Assembly (NCBI RefSeq): GCF_035998675.1
Contig: NZ_DASYHI010000007.1
Coordinates: 1 to 64,000 of the forward strand
Length of the DNA: 64,000 bases
Direction of reading: 5' to 3'
From: Telluribacter sp035998675
GTDB taxonomy: Bacteria; Bacteroidota; Bacteroidia; Cytophagales; Spirosomataceae
Within the stretch, counting starts at the first letter, position 1, and the number at the start of each line of letters is the position of its first letter. The notes beneath the pieces were generated by a model, which saw only the letters and a list, made by a program, of their open reading frames with translations, was not told the origin of the DNA and ran no database searches. Positions 1 to 7,796 of the stretch are shown here, in pieces. The position numbers and the translations under genes were made by a program.

Positions 1-138
1 GGAAATCTTTGAATATATTGAAATGTATTATAATTGTATTCGTCGGCATTCGTCTTTGGGCTACCAATGCCCATTGATATTTGAACAGGAATATTATTCT
101 AAACAAGAGAGTTGACTGTAAACCTTAATTGGACCACT
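1..138 (+). mobile_element. Right end of an IS3-family insertion sequence
   Basis: The window opens inside an insertion sequence. The last codons of an IS3-type transposase end at 115. A probable terminal repeat follows at about 117-138 (ends in TTGGACCA), after which the reading frame of a broken secreted-protein gene on the minus strand begins. The exact boundary at about 138 is inferred from where that frame resumes. The left end and target-site duplication lie outside the window. Confidence 0.5.
2..115 (+). CDS. IS3-family transposase, C-terminal fragment
   Basis: The frame starting at base 2 encodes 37 residues and stops with TGA at 113-115. It contains the RRHSSLGYQCP segment, matching the typical C-terminal end of the IS3/IS150 OrfB DDE integrase (usually R-x-H-S-x-L-G-Y-x-x-P). 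The catalytic DDE residues lie upstream of the window, so activity cannot be judged. This gene carries the transposition function of the insertion sequence that ends at about 138. The call rests on that short motif and on position at an element end. Confidence 0.65.
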   Translation, partial: EIFEYIEMYYNCIRRHSSLGYQCPLIFEQEYYSKQES

Positions 139-349
139 CCACATATATCTGACCATAGTATAGATAAAAATAATCTTGGTCAGAAAGGTTATTTGTATTA
201 AGCTTCTGTAAAAGAAGAGGATAATAAAGTTTCGACTCTTTGTCTGTGGTAGTTCGTTTCACCGATTCTTCAAAAGAGAGACTATCTAAGGTCTGAGCAT
301 GAATTGAACCGGAGGCCAAGAGGAAAAGAAATAGTAAAATTTTTTTCAT
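125..349 (-). pseudogene. Secreted DUF4919-like protein, truncated by IS insertion
   Basis: The minus-strand frame starts at ATG 349 (MKKILLFLFLLASGSIHAQ), a clear signal peptide. A longer frame from 397 would put extra hydrophobic residues before it and is unlikely. After about 50 mature residues it reads YYPLLLQKL then DYFYLYYGQIYVE, which resembles the N-terminal part of DUF4919 proteins (Y-Y-P-x-L ... L-Y-Y-G). It then runs into IS3 terminal sequence and stops within a few codons at 125. Family members are around 200 residues, so most of the protein is missing. The family call is from memory; truncation by the element is inferred from the adjacency. Confidence 0.55.
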
Positions 350-600
350 AAAGTAGATAGTAAGGAGGAAGAGATAAAAATATGCAATGAAATCCAAATA
401 CGCTAGCGGGGAAAAAATATCACTTGAATATAGATTTACTCTAATTATGGTTCTCTGAATAATTACGAATGTAATCAGGTACCTGCCCCTTCCCTTGTTC
501 GGGACCGTTTCTCTCCCTTTTTTTGTAACCCTTACCTGAAATGGTTAAAGGGCAAACCGCTACTTACTTCTGCTATTAGCTGTATCTGAAAGGAGTCAGC

Positions 601-2757
601 ATGGTAGAAGTAGTAGAAGCTACACCTGAAAACTTACTACCTAAAGCTATTAAAATGAATATTGCCCTTATAGCGAAACAAACCAGCGTATCGGAGCGAC
701 AGGTCCGAAATACCATACAACTTTTTGACGAAGGAGCTACTGTACCTTTTATTTCCCGCTACCGCAAGGAAGCCACCGGCGGACTGGATGAAGTACAGAT
801 TGGTGCCGTAAAAGAAACTTATCAAAAACAACAGGAGGTCGAAAAAAGGCGTGAAGCCATCCTGAAAAGTATAGGGGAGCAGGGAAAGCTAACGCCGGAG
901 CTACGAAAACAACTGGAAAATGTATTTACCCTTACCGAGCTGGAAGACCTGTACCTGCCCTACAAACCCAAGCGTAAGACCCGCGCCACTATGGCCATCG
1001 AAAAAGGGCTGGAACCTCTGGCACAGGCGCTTTTCGGGGGTAAAGAAGCCGATGCTGAACGTCGGGCCGCCGCCTACCTCACTGATCAGGTACCCACGGT
1101 GGACGAAGCCCTACAGGGTGCCCGCGACATCATGGCGGAGTGGATTAGTGAAAACCCCGATGCCCGCAATAAAGTAAGAAACGCTTTTGAACGGGGAGCG
1201 GTAATTACCTCTAAAGTAAAAAAGAAGAAAGAGGAGGAAGGAGCCAAGTACCGCGACTATTTCGATTTTTCGGAGCCCCTTTCCCGAATACCTTCGCACC
1301 GGTTGCTGGCCATTCGGCGGGGGGAAGAGGAAGGAATCCTCAGCCTGGATATAGCGCCCGACGAGGAGCAGGCTATCAGCAACCTCAGCCGCCAGTTCGT
1401 CCGGGGGCTGTCGGGCAGTCAGGAGCAGATCCAACTGGCGGTGAAGGATAGCTACAAGCGATTGCTGAAACCAGGTATTGAAACGGAGTTTTCCAAACTG
1501 GCGAAAGAAAAGGCCGACCGCTACGCCATTCAGATTTTTACGGATAATCTGCGCCAGCTGCTGCTGGCTTCGCCGCTGGGGCAAAAGCGGGTACTGGCCA
1601 TTGACCCCGGCTACCGTACCGGCTGTAAGGTGGTAGTACTTGACGAGCGGGGTTCCCTGCTGGCAGATACCGTTATTTACCCTTTTGACAAGCCCGCTGA
1701 GGCCCAGAATTCGCTGCGTACCCTTTCGGAAAAATATAAAATAGAAGCCTATGCGGTAGGTAATGGTACCGCCGGACGCGAGACGGAGGATTTTCTAAAG
1801 AAAGTACTTCCCGAACCCGGACCCATTTTTATGGTCAGTGAGCAGGGGGCATCTATTTACTCCGCCTCGGACGTAGCCCGCGAAGAGTTTCCACAAAAAG
1901 ACGTAACCGTGCGCGGTGCGATCTCCATTGGTCGGCGGCTCATGGACCCCCTGGCCGAGCTGGTCAAGATAGACCCCAAGGCCATTGGGGTAGGGCAGTA
2001 CCAGCACGACGTGGATCAGGGGGCGTTAAAAGATGCTCTGGATACCGCCGTAGAAAGCTGCGTAAACCAGGTAGGTGTAAATCTGAATACGGCCAGTAAG
2101 CACCTGCTTCGCTACGTATCGGGGCTGGGACCGGCACTGGCGCAGAATATAGTGGAGTACCGGGCCGCCAACGGTAATTTCAAATCAAGGCAACAACTCC
2201 TAAAGGTACCCCGGCTGGGGGCCAAAGCGTTTGAACAAAGCGCCGGTTTCCTCCGGATTGAAAACCCCAAAAATCCACTGGACAACAGTGCGGTACATCC
2301 CGAGCGCTACGAAATAGTGGAGCAAATGGCCCGGGACCTGGGTGCAACGGTACCAGACCTGATGCAGAAGCCGGAACTCCGTAAGCAGATTGACCTCAAC
2401 CGGTACGTGAGTAGTACCGTGGGGCTGCCTACTTTACAGGATATTCTCAAAGAGCTGGAAAAACCTTCCCGCGATCCGCGCCCGCCCATGCAGCAATTCG
2501 AATTTGACAAGAGTGTACGGAAGGTCGAGGACCTGCGGGAGGGGATGGTACTACCCGGCATTGTTACCAATATCACGGCCTTTGGTGCCTTTGTTGACGT
2601 GGGCGTGAAGCAGGATGGTCTGGTACACGTTTCCCAAATGGCCAACCACTTTATCAAAGATCCCAACGAGGTAGTGAAGCTGCAGCAGGCCGTTACGGTG
2701 AAGGTAGTGGAAGTGGACCTGGCGCGTAAACGGATTGCGTTAAGCATGAAAATCTAG
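601..2757 (+). CDS. tex: Tex, RNA-binding transcription accessory protein
   Basis: A 718-residue cytoplasmic nucleic-acid-binding protein of the Tex/Spt6-like family. Order of parts: N-terminal helical Tex region (about 20-200, with ATVPFISRYRKEATGG), YqgF RNase H-like domain starting at about 330 (RVLAIDPGYRTGCK), helix-hairpin-helix region at about 490-555 (SGLGPALAQNIVEYR), and a C-terminal S1 RNA-binding domain at 645-716 (GIVTNITAFGAFVDVGV). Full length for the family. ATG 601 has AGGAG five bases upstream; an in-frame ATG at 655 (MNIALIAKQ) also fits family N-termini. A strong terminator follows the stop. Confidence 0.95.
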   Translation: MVEVVEATPENLLPKAIKMNIALIAKQTSVSERQVRNTIQLFDEGATVPFISRYRKEATGGLDEVQIGAVKETYQKQQEVEKRREAILKSIGEQGKLTPELRKQLENVFTLTELEDLYLPYKPKRKTRATMAIEKGLEPLAQALFGGKEADAERRAAAYLTDQVPTVDEALQGARDIMAEWISENPDARNKVRNAFERGAVITSKVKKKKEEEGAKYRDYFDFSEPLSRIPSHRLLAIRRGEEEGILSLDIAPDEEQAISNLSRQFVRGLSGSQEQIQLAVKDSYKRLLKPGIETEFSKLAKEKADRYAIQIFTDNLRQLLLASPLGQKRVLAIDPGYRTGCKVVVLDERGSLLADTVIYPFDKPAEAQNSLRTLSEKYKIEAYAVGNGTAGRETEDFLKKVLPEPGPIFMVSEQGASIYSASDVAREEFPQKDVTVRGAISIGRRLMDPLAELVKIDPKAIGVGQYQHDVDQGALKDALDTAVESCVNQVGVNLNTASKHLLRYVSGLGPALAQNIVEYRAANGNFKSRQQLLKVPRLGAKAFEQSAGFLRIENPKNPLDNSAVHPERYEIVEQMARDLGATVPDLMQKPELRKQIDLNRYVSSTVGLPTLQDILKELEKPSRDPRPPMQQFEFDKSVRKVEDLREGMVLPGIVTNITAFGAFVDVGVKQDGLVHVSQMANHFIKDPNEVVKLQQAVTVKVVEVDLARKRIALSMKI

Positions 2758-2761
2758 TAAC

Positions 2762-2808
2762 AAAAGAAAAAACCGGCAGGAAATAATTTCTGCCGGCTTT
2801 TCTTTTGT
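2762..2808. terminator. Bidirectional intrinsic terminator between tex and adhesin gene
   Basis: A CCGGCAG / CTGCCGG stem (2773-2779 and 2790-2796) is flanked by an A-rich run on the left and TTTTCTTTT on the right. It serves the convergent tex gene and the minus-strand gene ending at 2829. Confidence 0.85.
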
Positions 2809-2828
2809 TACTTTCTAAAGCGATGGTA

Positions 2829-5342
2829 CTAATTCAGTCTTTGTACCATTGGGCTTATTTCACTGATTTTAACATTCAGCTTTTTGAATACTTCTGTTTG
2901 TGAAGCAGGATTTTCAAATAGCTCTCTTAAGGCAGGTACATTTTTAATGTCAATGCCGTTTTTCTTATAGATTCCTTCTAAAAGGGTGAAGGCCGCTCTT
3001 AGGTACTGCTCGTTAATCTGGTTGGTGGCCAGTGATATTACCGGTTCAGTGCGGTAGGTAACGGGAGCTTGCACCGGTGGAATAACAGTTGTTGGTTTGG
3101 TGTTGTCTGTGATTTGTGGTCTTGTGGTAAGGTCAGGGATTTTAATGTCTTTTCCCTTGGCAATATCCACTACCAGTTGTTTCATCTCCGCTATTTCAGA
3201 TTTGAGCTGGTCTATTTCCTGTTGCTGCTTACTGTTAACCATATCCTGCTTTTTAACCACCTGAACCAAATCATTGGTATTAATTCCAATGGCGGTATTT
3301 ATAAAATTCATTACTGGGTTAGTTGACGCAGACCAGGCGATTCCTACCACATTTTCAAAATCATCAATGGTCATGGAGGAAGGAGATTTTGCAATTCCCA
3401 TACCGTCATTTCTTCCCGATGTTAAAATATAATCACCAATGGCAGCCGCACCGGCAACCCGTACCGGTACCTGGCCCATAAAGGCTACCATTTCAGATTC
3501 TGCCTTGTTCATCCCGTCCTTTACATTCCCAAGTACTATAGGATTGCGAGAAACAACCATGAATTTTTTGGCACCCTGGGTATTTTTTGAGATTTTTCCA
3601 CCTACCACACCCACTATTTCACCGTAGTTAATGGATTCGGAAGGGATATTTTTGGGTAACCACTCAGCATAATCGGCTCCGCCTGACTGGTAAGACACGC
3701 CTAAGTTATCATGGAAAAATGCTTGTTCAGCCGAAAAGCGAATGACTTGTTCCGCTATTTCAAGTGCCGCCAGTACATTAAGTGAAACAATGGGGGGGCA
3801 AGCTACGACTCCAACTCCCGCGCAGGCGTTGGCCGATGCCGCAGCGGCTACCTGGCTGCCAATAGCAATGGCCAATTCAGATGCGCCAAGAGCGGTAAAG
3901 AGTATGTATTCTGGATCTTTTAAAAGGTCAGTGGAATTTTGACCTTCAATACGTCCCTGAACCCCTTTCGAGTCCCAGAAAGTAACATAATTGTTAGAGG
4001 CCGACCTTTCCCCATTAATACTAATAGCAATACCCTGATTGCTGCCCTCCACTCTAAGCGGGTAAGCGCCAAAATTTTCATCTCCCCCTGGTACGTTGGC
4101 TGATATGGTTACCTGCTTGAGCAGGCGTGTTTGTCCAAGTACCTGTAAGTTGTTGTCGAGGGAGGTAGGTCCGGTAACGTTTAAATTACTGTTAAGCGCC
4201 GTAATCCCTGTGACATTCAATGTATTGCTTAATATTGTAGCATCTGTTACGGACAGGGTACTTTTAAGGGCAGTGGCACCCGTTACGCCTAGCGTTCCGG
4301 CAATGTTACCTGTACCACCTACGAATAGGTTTTGACCAATTCCCGTGCCTCCGGCTACCACCAGGGCACCTGTACTAATACTGGTTGAGCCCAGGTTAGC
4401 GTTGGTAATTTTTACAAATTCCTTGAAGGTAGCATTCTTATCTACCGACAATAAACCCGACAGGAGAGTGGGTTTCATATTATTGACGTACAAATCGCTG
4501 TTAAGGTTAGTAATCCCGTCTACCTGTAAAGTGGTTTTCAGTAAGGCAGCCTTGTCGACGGTCAGGATACCGGTAAGGTAGGTAGGTTTGGCATTGGCAA
4601 CTGTAAAATTGCCATTGTTGATCGTGGCCCCGCTAACGGTATTAAGGTGAACGTCATTTTTAACCCGTAAATCATTACCAACATCCAGGTCGTTTCCTAC
4701 GCCCAGGTCTTTACCTACATCCAGACTGTTTTTAATATTGATATCTCCATTGGCGGAAATTCGTAGCCGATCCAGATTGTTGGTAACCAGAACCAGGTCA
4801 ACGAAGTCGGAAGTACCCAGCTTGTCCTTCTTGGGGTCAGATTTGATGTTCCCAAAAAGCGACCAGGTCTGGGAAGGTATCCCTGCCTGCGTGGCAGCTT
4901 CCCGGGCGGTACTGTTAGAGCTCAGCCGGTCGGCCGAAATAGCATGAAATGCGTAGGGAACAGCCAGTAGCTTACTGTTGCTGATGGTAGAAAAGGCGCT
5001 TTTGCCCGGGTCCTGAATGGCAATCTGCATCCAGATATCCTCAGTACTCCAGGGGATATCGCGGAAGGTACCTTGCTGTACCTGGCCTGCCCCGATTACC
5101 AGGGTAAATAATCCCAGCTTGTTGGTAGTAGCTTTGTGGGTTTCACTGTACTGCACTGTGGTGGCCTTGGCCGTATTACTGGTCAGGTTAATTTTCAGGG
5201 TAATTTCCTGGTCGGCCAGAATGTTGCCTTTTAAATCACGGGCAACTGCTTGGTATTGCATGCCGCTAGGAACATGCTGGGCATAAAGAGCTGGGCACAG
5301 TAGTACCAGGACTACGGTCAGGGTAGCGTAAAGGTTTTTCAT
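2829..5342 (-). CDS. Secreted phage-tail-like adhesin with peptidase G2-like C-terminal region
   Basis: An 837-residue protein with a signal peptide (cut after about residue 21). An N-terminal domain with PSGMQYQAVARDLKGN is typical of large Bacteroidota surface proteins. Residues 205-415 form short degenerate repeats (xLxVxGxTxLxxxLxV, such as NVTGITALNSNLNVTG), as in beta-helical tail fibres. After an alanine-rich segment (480-540), residues 553-672 begin with GGADYAEW and resemble the G2 (IMC) self-cleaving domain of phage tail proteins. A coiled coil at about 692-728 and a 100-residue tail follow. It lies 21 bp downstream of the T9SS cargo gene and is probably co-transcribed. Self-cleavage is inference; no prophage genes surround it. 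Confidence 0.6.
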   Translation of the reverse strand: MKNLYATLTVVLVLLCPALYAQHVPSGMQYQAVARDLKGNILADQEITLKINLTSNTAKATTVQYSETHKATTNKLGLFTLVIGAGQVQQGTFRDIPWSTEDIWMQIAIQDPGKSAFSTISNSKLLAVPYAFHAISADRLSSNSTAREAATQAGIPSQTWSLFGNIKSDPKKDKLGTSDFVDLVLVTNNLDRLRISANGDINIKNSLDVGKDLGVGNDLDVGNDLRVKNDVHLNTVSGATINNGNFTVANAKPTYLTGILTVDKAALLKTTLQVDGITNLNSDLYVNNMKPTLLSGLLSVDKNATFKEFVKITNANLGSTSISTGALVVAGGTGIGQNLFVGGTGNIAGTLGVTGATALKSTLSVTDATILSNTLNVTGITALNSNLNVTGPTSLDNNLQVLGQTRLLKQVTISANVPGGDENFGAYPLRVEGSNQGIAISINGERSASNNYVTFWDSKGVQGRIEGQNSTDLLKDPEYILFTALGASELAIAIGSQVAAAASANACAGVGVVACPPIVSLNVLAALEIAEQVIRFSAEQAFFHDNLGVSYQSGGADYAEWLPKNIPSESINYGEIVGVVGGKISKNTQGAKKFMVVSRNPIVLGNVKDGMNKAESEMVAFMGQVPVRVAGAAAIGDYILTSGRNDGMGIAKSPSSMTIDDFENVVGIAWSASTNPVMNFINTAIGINTNDLVQVVKKQDMVNSKQQQEIDQLKSEIAEMKQLVVDIAKGKDIKIPDLTTRPQITDNTKPTTVIPPVQAPVTYRTEPVISLATNQINEQYLRAAFTLLEGIYKKNGIDIKNVPALRELFENPASQTEVFKKLNVKISEISPMVQRLN

Positions 5343-5363
5343 AAAAGTTAGTAAGTAAAAGTT

Positions 5364-5864
5364 CTAGTGCGTTTTAATTATTTTAAATGTAGTTGGGGCA
5401 GGCCCTTCGCTTGTGCTGAAACGAAGCAGATAAGTACCTTCAGAGTAGGGTTCTAGGTCTAGCTGAAAAAGCTCATTATCAACAATGACCTCCTCTTTTA
5501 ACAACTGTCCCTGGCTGTTGAGCAGAAAAAGGGAAACGGGAGTTTTAAAATCTTTAGGCAAGTTTACAGTAACCAGCGAAGCCGTTGGATTGGGATATAC
5601 CCGAATTGCATTTTCAACCAGGTCAGTTCCAGGCTCTGGTAGTTCCTGCACCTGGAGCACCGGCTGGTGAAAGCCCTGCGTATACAGGTGAGTGTTCGTG
5701 GAGAGACTTTGGGTAGCCAGCTCGCCGAGGGTCCATTCCAGCATGATGGTGGCAGACTTGCCAACACCCCCCTGTACTGAGATGACTTCGGGGCTTTGTT
5801 TTTGGGCCAGACAACAGGCGGTTATCAGGGAAAGGAAAGCGGCAAAATAGTAGACTTTTTTCAT
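5364..5864 (-). CDS. T9SS type A sorting domain-containing secreted protein
   Basis: Start chosen at ATG 5864 (MKKVYYFAAFLSLITACCLAQ), which gives a standard signal peptide and 166 residues; the longer frame to 5981 only adds hydrophobic junk. The N-terminal half has the WTLGELATQSLS and YTQGFHQP motifs common to a short Bacteroidota secreted family. The C-terminal 80 residues (IRVYPNPT ... GTYLLRFS ... KIIKTH) are a type A sorting domain, which directs export and surface attachment by the type IX secretion system. The adhesin gene follows after 21 bp, suggesting an operon of two surface proteins. Confidence 0.8.
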   Translation of the reverse strand: MKKVYYFAAFLSLITACCLAQKQSPEVISVQGGVGKSATIMLEWTLGELATQSLSTNTHLYTQGFHQPVLQVQELPEPGTDLVENAIRVYPNPTASLVTVNLPKDFKTPVSLFLLNSQGQLLKEEVIVDNELFQLDLEPYSEGTYLLRFSTSEGPAPTTFKIIKTH

Positions 5865-6050
5865 AGATAAAAATAGTATGTGTAGTAGGAAATACGCTGA
5901 CAAAAACTGAAAATAGGTATCTGAAAGTTCTTTCAGTTTTACCAATGTAATTCGGTAATAAAAGTATAGTAATGGGTACATAACTCCAAGCGGTGGTTAG
6001 AGCAGGGCGAAGCTCTCAGTAGCTAGTTTTGGTAAATAAGTTGCTGGGAA

Positions 6051-6058
6051 CAAAGTTA
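6051..6058 (-). promoter_or_regulatory. Bacteroidota-type -7 promoter box for T9SS/adhesin operon
   Basis: TAACTTTG on the minus strand matches the Bacteroidota sigma-70 consensus TAnnTTTG. It lies 187 bases upstream of ATG 5864. No convincing TTG box at about -33 is visible, so this is only a candidate. Confidence 0.4.
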
Positions 6059-6429
6059 TTATTGGGGTTTGACCAGGAGAAAGTGCCTCCTTTACCTTAA
6101 AACGCCACTTTCGGAAAGACAATAATTGGAAATTTATAGGCCCGGCATTTTTTCAGAGGTGAAACTATTTTTAAACAAAAAATATACTTTCATTTTGATA
6201 AGTTTTGCACGGTTTTTGCTAAGTAACTATTGGCTTAAAAACGTCGTTTTTTACTCAAGGTCAGGACCGGTTCTTTTCCCTGATTTTTCTTGAGCTAAGC
6301 CAGTTCAATACTGATTTCCTGCCTTTCCCGCGACTTCGCCCCCCTGTGTAGTGTTAGCTACATCTTGTGCATCTTTCTCAGCATAAACCATGGTGGTCTT
6401 TTCTGGTTATGAGTTGCCGGGGATACTTT

Positions 6430-6475
6430 CAAACCTAAGCTAATAACTGCAGTTATAGGTATTAGCTTAGGTTTG
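6430..6475. repeat. Perfect 16-bp inverted repeat (large hairpin)
   Basis: CAAACCTAAGCTAATA at 6430-6445 is repeated in exact inverted form at 6460-6475 with a 14-base spacer. The spacer itself contains the palindrome ACTGCAGT. There is no T-run directly after either arm, so a normal intrinsic terminator is not obvious. It sits about 135 bp before the glycosyltransferase start. An operator or 5' leader structure is possible. Confidence 0.75.
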
Positions 6476-6611
6476 TTGGTTACTTTGTCCATGCTGTGGT
6501 TACTTAAAGTACTTTAGCCGGTATCTGTTTGTAAAAATGTCCAGGACACGCTGCTGATTCTGGCATACCTTTAATACTATAAATGTGAATTTTAAACAGG
6601 AGAACACATAT

Positions 6612-7796
6612 ATGATTCAACATGAAAAAGCAGGTTACGGTATCAGCGAGACTGTGAGCACGAAAAAGAAGAAGGTACAGCTACCGAACAATCTTATCTG
6701 TTTTTCACATTTAAGATGGGATTTTGTATTCCAGAGACCCCAGCATTTACTTACCCGATTCTCCAGGCATTTTAATATACATTTCATAGAAGAACCAGTA
6801 TTTGACGCCGAAGTACCTTACTACAGTTTTTGTCAGCGATCGACCAATCTGACCATAGTAGTGCCCCACCTGGTGCCGGGGATGAACGACGACGAGATTG
6901 TAAAGGAACAGGCTACCTTGCTTGACAAATTTTTAATGGGGGAGGATCTCACCGATTTTGCCTTTTGGTACTATACCCCCATGGCACTTACCTTCAGTCA
7001 CCATTATGTGCCGGCCCTGACCATTTACGATTGTATGGATGAGCTGGCTGCCTTTAAATTTGCCCCTACTCAGTTGCAGTTACTGGAAAAGGAGCTACTG
7101 AAAAGAGCAAACATCGTGTTTACGGGGGGCCAGTCCCTTTACAACGCCAAGCGGGATAAGCACCACACCATATACCCCTTTCCCAGTAGTATTGACAAGG
7201 CTCACTTTGGCAAGGCGCGCGGAAATATAACGCCCCCCGCAGACCAGGTGAACATTCCACAACCACGGCTGGGATTTTATGGGGTAATAGATGAGCGTTT
7301 TGATTTGGAACTAATCGAGGAGGTAGCCCGCCAACGACCTGAATGGCAAATAGTACTGATTGGGCCAGTAGTCAAAATTGACCCTGCATCGCTCCCCCGG
7401 TTTGACAACATTCATTACCTGGGCGGCAAGTGCTATGAGGAACTGCCCAACTATCTGGCCAGCTGGGATATTGCCCTGGTTCCCTTTCAACTGAACGAAT
7501 CAACCCGTTTTATCAGCCCAACCAAAACGCCCGAGTACCTAAGCGCAGGTATACCGGTTATTTCAACGCCGATTCAGGATGTAGTATTCCCTTACGGAGA
7601 AGAAGGACTCGTTAAAATTGTGAAGAATCCACAGGAGTTTATCACGGCAGCCGAAACTATATTAAACAAGTACTTTGATAAGGAGGAATGGTTAGAGCGG
7701 GTAGATGATTTTCTGGCTGATAACTCCTGGGATAGTACCGTTGAAAATATGGTTGACCGGATCAGGGATTGCTTTTTCAGGAAAGAAATTTATTGA
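6612..7796 (+). CDS. GT-B fold glycosyltransferase (family 1-like)
   Basis: 394 residues from ATG 6612, chosen because CAGGAGAA lies nine bases upstream; a GTG at 6585 would add nine residues. The N-terminal domain has SHLRWDFVFQRPQHLLTR and a short FIEEPVFD element, a hallmark of a glycosyltransferase subfamily found next to GH1-RmlD fusion genes. The C-terminal domain has GFYGVIDERFD, LIGPV and the TKTPEYLSAGIPVIST segment typical of the nucleotide-sugar site of GT-B enzymes. No signal peptide, so cytoplasmic. The stop codon overlaps the next start (TGATG), indicating translational coupling. Acceptor and donor are unknown; cell-surface glycan synthesis is likely. Confidence 0.8.
   Translation: MIQHEKAGYGISETVSTKKKKVQLPNNLICFSHLRWDFVFQRPQHLLTRFSRHFNIHFIEEPVFDAEVPYYSFCQRSTNLTIVVPHLVPGMNDDEIVKEQATLLDKFLMGEDLTDFAFWYYTPMALTFSHHYVPALTIYDCMDELAAFKFAPTQLQLLEKELLKRANIVFTGGQSLYNAKRDKHHTIYPFPSSIDKAHFGKARGNITPPADQVNIPQPRLGFYGVIDERFDLELIEEVARQRPEWQIVLIGPVVKIDPASLPRFDNIHYLGGKCYEELPNYLASWDIALVPFQLNESTRFISPTKTPEYLSAGIPVISTPIQDVVFPYGEEGLVKIVKNPQEFITAAETILNKYFDKEEWLERVDDFLADNSWDSTVENMVDRIRDCFFRKEIY

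Larger units (their letters stand above)
5865..6611. other. Long intergenic region between divergent surface operons
   Basis: About 750 bp without a supportable gene. It separates the minus-strand T9SS/adhesin operon from the plus-strand glycosyltransferase operon. It holds a TAACTTTG promoter-type box on the minus strand (6051-6058) and a perfect inverted repeat at 6430-6475. The remainder is AT-rich (for example 6165-6260), and I recognise nothing else in it. Confidence 0.7.

Noticed and set aside
1111..1584. 157-residue frame antisense to tex
   Set aside because: It lies wholly inside a strongly conserved gene and has no recognisable domain; a shadow frame.
3792..3798. Seven-G run in the adhesin gene as a phase switch
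   Set aside because: Seven bases is too short to stand out as a slippage site, unlike the ten-G tract at 57613.
2829..5342. Prophage remnant around the tail-fibre-like gene
   Set aside because: No other phage genes or integrase are near; the N-terminus has a Sec signal, so it is a cellular surface protein.
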